DNA of 35,161 nt from Betaproteobacteria bacterium UBA5216 (GTDB lineage Bacteria > Pseudomonadota > Gammaproteobacteria > Burkholderiales > SG8-41): assembly GCA_002412495.1 (NCBI GenBank), contig DHVE01000007.1, positions 1 through 35,161 of the forward strand, in the 5' to 3' direction. Positions 30,921-35,161 of the stretch are shown here, piece after piece. Each line of letters begins with the position of its first letter. The stretch's first letter is position 1. The notes beneath the pieces are model-generated. The model saw nothing but the letters and a program-made list of their open reading frames with translations, was not told where the DNA came from and made no database searches. Both the position numbers and the translations under genes were made by a program.

Positions 30921-32672
30921 ATGGCCAATAGAAGAAACGTGCTCATCGCCGGCGCCGCGGCAGCGGCCGGCGCTGCTGGCGGTTACGCTTGGTGGCGCAC
31001 CCAAAATCCCACCAGCCCCGCCGCACCGGTTACGCCCACCACGCCACCCGCGCCCGCGTTCAAACCCGATGCCGCCTTTCCGAACGCGCTGCGCGTGCCG
31101 GGCGCGGATGGCCTGTATGGCATACACGATGTCACGGATGCGTTCACGCTCGCGGCAAAACCAGTCAGGCAGGAAATCGTTGCAGGCAAACCCGCCACGC
31201 TGCTCGCGTATGAAGTCGAAAGCCAGGGCAAGCGGCTATTGAATCCAGTGCTGCGCCTGCGCAGTGGCGGCAAGGTCAATGCAAAGCTGTGGAACGGCCT
31301 GGAGGAAACCAGCATCATTCATTGGCATGGCTTGCACGTTGACAGCAACAACGATGGGCATCCGCACTACGCCGTGGCGGGTGGCGCCACGTACGAATAC
31401 AACTTCCCCGTGCCCAATCGCGCTGCAACGTATTGGTACCACCCGCATCCGCACCACCTGACCGGCAAGCAGGTCTATCTGGGGCTCGGTGGATTGTTCG
31501 TCGTGGAAGACGACGAAGAACTCGCGCTGCAAAAGTCGCTCGATCTCAAGCTTGGCGTGACCGATATTCCACTGGTGCTGCATGATCGCCGCCTCGACGC
31601 GCAAGGCCAGCTCGTGTTTAATCCCACCGATGAAGACAAGGCCGATGGCTTTCTCGGCTCGCAAGTGCTGGTGAACTGGACGCCGAAGCCCTATTTCGAG
31701 GCCTCTACGCGCGTCTATCGTTTTCGCATTCTGAATGCATCGAACGCGCGGCCCTACAAACTCGCGTTTTACGCAAATGAGCAACGCAGCGGGCAATTGC
31801 TGCCGTTTCAGTTGATCGGCAATGACGGCGGATTGATCGACAGCCCGCGCACCATCAAGGAAGTGTTTGTGTCGCCGGCCGAGCGCATCGATGTGCTGCT
31901 GGATCTGCGCAATGCCAAGGTCGGCGACGCCATTACGCTCGCCAGCGTGACATTTGACCCGATGGAAAACGAAGACGGGCCGGAAGACAAAAACAAGCCT
32001 GCCGAAAAAGGCAAGGACGCCAAGCCCGAAGACAAGGGCGCTCATGAGGCGCATGGCGCCAAGACGGACAAAGGCGCCGCGCCGGCCGATGTCAAAGTGG
32101 CGGAGAAAGAAAAGGACAAAGAGAAGGACAAAAGCGACATCCCCGAGCCCGGCGTCGCGATGGAGATCCTGCGCATCCACGTGCGCCGCAAGGAGGCTTA
32201 CGACCGCGCCGTGCCAGCCACGCTGTCGCGCATAGTCCCAATCGCGGCCAACTGCTCGTCACCGCGCCTGATCCACCTCGATCACGTCAAGATGGTGTGG
32301 CGCATCAACGGCCAAACCTATTACGATGAAAAAACGCCCATCACCGTCAAGCGCGGCGCGACGGAAGTGTGGAACGTGCGCAACGCCGAAGCCAGCATGC
32401 CGCATCCGTTTCACATCCACGGTTTTCAGTTTCAGATACTCGAACGCAAAGGCAGCCCGGCGCAGCAGAAGACCCTTTCCGTCAACGATAAAGGCCTCGC
32501 CGCCAGCGACCTCGGCTGGAAAGACACCGTGCTGGTGTGGCCGGGCGAAACCGTCTGCATCGCCATCGACTTCACGCACCCGTTCAAAGGCGATCAGGTG
32601 TACATGATTCACTGCCACAATCTTGAACACGAGGATCAGGGCATGATGCTGAATTTGAAGGTTCAGGCGTAA
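30921..32672 (+). CDS. Multicopper oxidase, periplasmic, with Lys/Glu-rich insertion
   Basis: The 583-residue protein opens NRRNVLIAGAAAAAGAAGG, a Tat-type signal for export of a folded cofactor protein. Three cupredoxin domains carry the copper motifs HWHG (134-137), HPHPHH (174-179), HPFHIHG (495-501) and HCHNLEHEDQGMM (564-576). The type 1 site is H495, C565, H570 and M575, and all trinuclear-cluster histidines are present, so it should be active as a cuprous, metal or phenol oxidase of the CueO/CopA/CotA type. Residues about 349-410 form a low-complexity Lys/Glu/Asp/Ala-rich insertion where copper-resistance oxidases often carry a Met-rich loop. It lies between exported TPR genes and small CzcI-like/TolC genes, supporting a metal-detoxification role. 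Confidence 0.93.
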   Translation: MANRRNVLIAGAAAAAGAAGGYAWWRTQNPTSPAAPVTPTTPPAPAFKPDAAFPNALRVPGADGLYGIHDVTDAFTLAAKPVRQEIVAGKPATLLAYEVESQGKRLLNPVLRLRSGGKVNAKLWNGLEETSIIHWHGLHVDSNNDGHPHYAVAGGATYEYNFPVPNRAATYWYHPHPHHLTGKQVYLGLGGLFVVEDDEELALQKSLDLKLGVTDIPLVLHDRRLDAQGQLVFNPTDEDKADGFLGSQVLVNWTPKPYFEASTRVYRFRILNASNARPYKLAFYANEQRSGQLLPFQLIGNDGGLIDSPRTIKEVFVSPAERIDVLLDLRNAKVGDAITLASVTFDPMENEDGPEDKNKPAEKGKDAKPEDKGAHEAHGAKTDKGAAPADVKVAEKEKDKEKDKSDIPEPGVAMEILRIHVRRKEAYDRAVPATLSRIVPIAANCSSPRLIHLDHVKMVWRINGQTYYDEKTPITVKRGATEVWNVRNAEASMPHPFHIHGFQFQILERKGSPAQQKTLSVNDKGLAASDLGWKDTVLVWPGETVCIAIDFTHPFKGDQVYMIHCHNLEHEDQGMMLNLKVQA

Positions 32673-32681
32673 GCGAGTCGT

Positions 32682-32704
32682 GCGGGTTTTACGCCGCAAC
32701 CCGC
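32682..32704 (+). terminator. Hairpin after multicopper oxidase gene
   Basis: GCGGGTT (32682-32688) pairs perfectly with AACCCGC (32698-32704) across a nine-base loop, ten bases past the stop codon. No T-run follows, so it may be a weak terminator or a 3' end stabiliser. Confidence 0.45.
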
Positions 32705-32773
32705 GCCGCGGGAACCTCGCACGGCATTGGGGGTCTTCTGCTATGCTGGCATTGATCCCCGCAGGAGCGCGCC

Positions 32774-32815
32774 ATGGAACACCTTGCGGAGAATTATGCA
32801 AGCATTTGTTTTTAA
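32774..32815 (+). CDS. Possible 13-codon leader peptide ORF
   Basis: ATG at 32774 has an AGGAG site six bases upstream, the best ribosome site in this gap, and opens a 13-codon frame (MEHLAENYASICF) ending TAA at 32813-32815. The next gene starts with GTG ten bases later in an AT-rich segment with little ribosome site of its own. The short frame could couple or attenuate translation of that gene. It contains His, Glu and Cys codons but no run of one amino acid. It may be chance. Confidence 0.3.
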   Translation: MEHLAENYASICF

Positions 32816-32825
32816 ATAAAATTTT

Positions 32826-33182
32826 GTGAAAACACTGCGCACGCATCTTATCCTGGTGTTGATGCTTGTCCTGCCGTTGCAGGGGCTGGCGGCAGTACTC
32901 ATGCCGCTGCAAAAAGCCAGCGACGCGCAAGCGGCCGCGATGCCATGCCACGCCGCGCATCACGCGCCCGCCGATGCGGCACCGGGGATGGATAGGTCCG
33001 CCCCCGCGCCCGATGCCACGCACGACAGCGCCAATCACCTGTGCTGCCATCAGGTGTACACCTGCGCGCCGCTCGGCGTGTTCAGCGCATCCGCGTGGAA
33101 ATTCAGCGACGTATCGCGCTTTGTGTTGCCGCTGGCAACGCTGTTTATTCCCGACTCTCCCGACCGCCCGCCGCGCGGTTAA
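32826..33182 (+). CDS. CzcI-like small exported Cys/His-rich protein
   Basis: The 118-residue protein starts with GTG and has a signal peptide of the form KTLRTHLILVLMLVLPLQGLA, typical of CzcI/DUF2946-like proteins. The mature part is rich in Met, His and Cys: MPCHAAHHAP, then NHLCCHQVYTCAPLG, suggesting soft-metal binding, and the tail PDSPDRPPRG is the common ending in this family. Such proteins sit in cobalt, zinc, cadmium or copper efflux operons and bind or sense metal in the periplasm. It follows the multicopper oxidase and precedes a small exported protein and a TolC-type gene. Which metal it binds is inferred from the context. Confidence 0.72.
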   Translation: MKTLRTHLILVLMLVLPLQGLAAVLMPLQKASDAQAAAMPCHAAHHAPADAAPGMDRSAPAPDATHDSANHLCCHQVYTCAPLGVFSASAWKFSDVSRFVLPLATLFIPDSPDRPPRG

Positions 33183-33284
33183 TCCTCGTTACCCCTGGAA
33201 CAGGCTGGATACGCACGGTTTGTGCGCGTCCCTTTTTGCGCATGCGCGTCCTTCGCGTGCACACGCTTTGTCACGAGGATCAGC

Positions 33285-33572
33285 ATGTTTCGTTACTTCC
33301 CCATCGCACTGGGTATTGCAACGCTTGCGGCGCCCGCTATCGCCGCGGAACCGGCACCCCCGCGGGCGACCGCGGCCAACGCACGCGTGCCCGACACGAA
33401 ATACGACTCCGCCTTTACCGGCTATCAGCCATTTCGCGAGCAAAAGCTGGCGCCCTGGCGCGCGTTGAATGACGACGTGCATCAGGCGGGCGGGCATATC
33501 GGCATTTTTGGCGGCGCGGCCGGTGCCCGGGCGGCGCCCCAAACCGCGCATCCGCCGGGACATAAGCCATGA
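33285..33572 (+). CDS. Small exported protein of a metal-efflux cluster
   Basis: The protein has 95 residues from MFRYFP, chosen because GAGGATC precedes it. The signal peptide ends at AIAAEPA. The mature part has the conserved-looking YDSAFTGYQPFREQKLAPW followed by ALNDDVHQAGGHIGIFGG, the pattern of small proteins found just before TolC genes in copper/silver or cadmium/zinc efflux clusters. No enzymatic motif is present. Its stop overlaps the TolC start (ATGA), implying coupled synthesis. A periplasmic accessory role is inferred. Confidence 0.75.
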   Translation: MFRYFPIALGIATLAAPAIAAEPAPPRATAANARVPDTKYDSAFTGYQPFREQKLAPWRALNDDVHQAGGHIGIFGGAAGARAAPQTAHPPGHKP

Positions 33573-34984
33573 TGTACAAACTTGACCTTACGGCGGTTTC
33601 GCTGTCGCTGGCCTTAATGCTCGCCGCCGGCTGCACCACGTTCTCGCCCGATGGCGGCATGGAGAAAGTGAATCAACTCACACGCGAGCGCATTCAGCAA
33701 GACGCAGCATGGCAGCGCAGCGAACAAGACGCCCGGTCCGCGCGCGCCGCCACGCGCGAACTGCTGGCCAAGCCACAACCCCTCGGCCCCGACGACGCAG
33801 TACGGATCGCGCTGCTCAACAACCGAGGCTTGCAGGCCACCTACGCCGATCTGGGCATCGCGGAAGCCGACGTGGTGCAGGCGGGCCGGCTGCGCAATCC
33901 CGGATTTTCATACACGCGGCTACGCCGCGCCGATGAAGTCGAAATCGAACGCACGTTCCTGTTTGATATGCTGGGCTTGGTGACAATGCCGCTGCGCACC
34001 GAACTCGAACAGCGACGCTTCGCCTTGACGCAGGCGCGCGTCGCCGGCGAAGTGTTGCAATTGGCCGCCGACACGCGCCGCGCGTGGTACGCGGCCGTCG
34101 CCGCCCGGGAATCCGCCACCTACGCCGAACACGTCAGACAGGCCGCCGAAGCCAGCGCCGAACTCGCGCGGCGCATGGCGGCGGCGGGTAATTTCAGCAA
34201 GCTCGATCATGCGCGTGAGCAAGCGTTCTACGCCGAAGCCACCGCACAACTCGCCCGTGCGCAACAGAACGCCGTGTCGCAACGCGAGCAACTCACGCGG
34301 CTGATGGGCTTGTGGGGAGACGATGCGAGCTTTCAGATGCCCGCGCGGCTGCCGGACTTACCCACGGCGGCTCGCGACATTCGCGATCTCGAAGCGCAGG
34401 CAATCAAGAACCGCCTCGACGTGCAGATTGCGATGCAGGAAGCAGAAAACCTCGCGTCCTCGATGGGATTAACCCGCGCCACCGGCTTCATCAACGTGTT
34501 CGAGGTTGGCTACCAGCGCAACAGCGCGAGTCACGAGCCGCGGCAAACCGGCTATGAAATCGAACTGCGGCTGCCGATCTTCGATTGGGGCGGCGCAAAG
34601 GTCGCGCGCGCCGAGCACACCTACATGCAGGCCGTGCATCGCGCCGCGGACACCGCCGTGCGCGCTCGCTCGGAAGTACGCGAAGCCTATGCGACATACC
34701 GCACCGCCTACGATCTGGCGAAACACTATCGCGACGAAATCGTGCCGCTGCGCAAACACATTTCAGAGGAAGTGCTGCTGCGTTACAACGGCATGTTGCT
34801 GAGCGTGTTTGAACTGCTCGCCGATGCACGCCAGCAGATCGCCGCCGTCTCCAGCCACATCGACGCGCAGCGCGATTTCTGGCTCGCCGAAACCGCGTTG
34901 AATCTCGCGCTCACCGGCAAATCGCCAGGCGCAATGAAGCTGTTCGCGGGTGCGGCCCCGATAAGTGGCGCCGCCGAGCACTAA
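33569..34984 (+). CDS. TolC-family outer-membrane efflux lipoprotein (CusC/CzcC type)
   Basis: The 471-residue protein has a lipoprotein signal with lipobox LAAGC (acylated C22). The body shows the duplicated outer-membrane factor pattern: DAVRIALLNNRGLQATYADLGIAEADVVQAGRLRNPGFSY, long coiled-coil helices around residues 140-240 and 355-450, and VGYQRNSASHEPRQTGYEIELRLPIFDWGGAKVARAEHTYMQA. It forms the trimeric outer-membrane exit duct of tripartite pumps. Its start overlaps the stop of the preceding small protein. The inner-membrane pump and adaptor are not in the window but may lie to the right. It is most like metal-efflux outer-membrane factors. Confidence 0.92.
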   Translation: MMYKLDLTAVSLSLALMLAAGCTTFSPDGGMEKVNQLTRERIQQDAAWQRSEQDARSARAATRELLAKPQPLGPDDAVRIALLNNRGLQATYADLGIAEADVVQAGRLRNPGFSYTRLRRADEVEIERTFLFDMLGLVTMPLRTELEQRRFALTQARVAGEVLQLAADTRRAWYAAVAARESATYAEHVRQAAEASAELARRMAAAGNFSKLDHAREQAFYAEATAQLARAQQNAVSQREQLTRLMGLWGDDASFQMPARLPDLPTAARDIRDLEAQAIKNRLDVQIAMQEAENLASSMGLTRATGFINVFEVGYQRNSASHEPRQTGYEIELRLPIFDWGGAKVARAEHTYMQAVHRAADTAVRARSEVREAYATYRTAYDLAKHYRDEIVPLRKHISEEVLLRYNGMLLSVFELLADARQQIAAVSSHIDAQRDFWLAETALNLALTGKSPGAMKLFAGAAPISGAAEH

Positions 34985-35010
34985 ATATCAACCCAATTCA
35001 AGGAGCCCCC

Positions 35011-35161
35011 ATGACGACACAAATCATGCTTTCGGTCATTACCGCGGTGTGTCTGTTTTCAACCGCGCAGGCGCAGCACACGCCCTATGCCGGGCAGGAA
35101 AAGCGCGAAATCAAGGCGCTGTCCGCCGACGAAATCAAGCAGCATCTTGCCGGCGCCGGCA
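35011..35161 (+). CDS. Exported protein, N-terminal fragment cut by window end
   Basis: ATG at 35011 with an AGGAG site opens a frame that runs off the right edge after 50 codons. The signal peptide (TTQIMLSVITAVCLFSTAQAQ) is followed by HTPYAGQEKREIKALSADEIKQHLAG. That opening resembles small periplasmic proteins of the Spy/CpxP-like sort seen in metal-stress clusters, but too little is present to be certain. It is 26 bases after the TolC gene and presumably in the same operon. Confidence 0.75.
   Translation, partial: MTTQIMLSVITAVCLFSTAQAQHTPYAGQEKREIKALSADEIKQHLAGAG

Noticed and set aside
31236..32180. 314-codon open frame on the minus strand inside the multicopper oxidase gene
   Set aside because: It is antisense to a gene with complete copper-binding motifs, has low-complexity translation from the Lys/Glu-rich insert and no recognisable domain or ribosome site.
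32259..33050. 263-codon minus-strand frame
   Set aside because: It is antisense to the C-terminal copper motifs of the oxidase and to the CzcI-like gene, which both have better coding evidence.

Overview
The window looks like a chromosomal segment of a GC-rich betaproteobacterium, most likely Burkholderiales or a close environmental relative. The main reason is the seven periplasmic receptors of the Bug/TctC type (tripartite tricarboxylate transporter family), which are massively expanded in that group. Queuosine, tRNA t6A and cell-division genes (queG, tsaE, amiC) are also of betaproteobacterial type. I see no rRNA, tRNA, CRISPR array, transposase or integrase.

Layout. Positions 1-3200 hold a truncated Bug receptor and a racemase-fold protein on the minus strand, divergent from an FAD dehydrogenase of the tricarballylate/fumarate-reductase type. 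Positions 3240-6301 hold a possible signalling unit: a membrane receptor with a periplasmic c-type haem (Tll0287-like domain) and a HAMP domain but no output domain, then a Ser/Thr protein kinase with a duplicated C-terminal module, then a small secreted protein made of 20-residue repeats. Positions 6389-11235 hold three more Bug receptors, two of them flanking a second FAD dehydrogenase, and a small membrane protein. Positions 11430-14731 (minus) encode a stand-alone receiver and a 938-residue cytoplasmic hybrid histidine kinase. Next come queG, divergent from tsaE-amiC, and a DUF3047-like lipoprotein. Positions 18892-19185 hold the decayed remnant of an NHL/beta-propeller gene. Positions 19225-23648 hold a Bug receptor coupled to an MmgE/PrpD protein, divergent from two tandem, translationally coupled Bug receptors.

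Positions 23694-28683 hold homospermidine synthase, a TauD/TfdA-type dioxygenase, and divergently an M20 metallopeptidase followed by a two-domain cupin. From 28800 to the right edge a metal-handling (probably copper) cluster begins: two secreted TPR proteins, a Tat-type multicopper oxidase with an unusual Lys/Glu-rich insertion, a very short ORF with a good ribosome binding site, a Cys/His-rich CzcI-like small protein, another small exported protein, a TolC-family outer-membrane lipoprotein and the start of a further exported protein. No inner-membrane pump or regulator is inside the window.

How it fits together. The left and middle parts look like carboxylate scavenging: Bug receptors next to flavin dehydrogenases, an MmgE/PrpD protein and a racemase-like protein. 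No TctA/TctB membrane subunits are present, so the receptors must use membrane subunits encoded elsewhere or act outside transport. The best candidates for something undescribed are the haem-HAMP/Ser-Thr-kinase/repeat-protein unit and the TPR-TPR-multicopper oxidase group at the head of the metal cluster. All function calls come from reading translated sequence and known family motifs; no database search was run.
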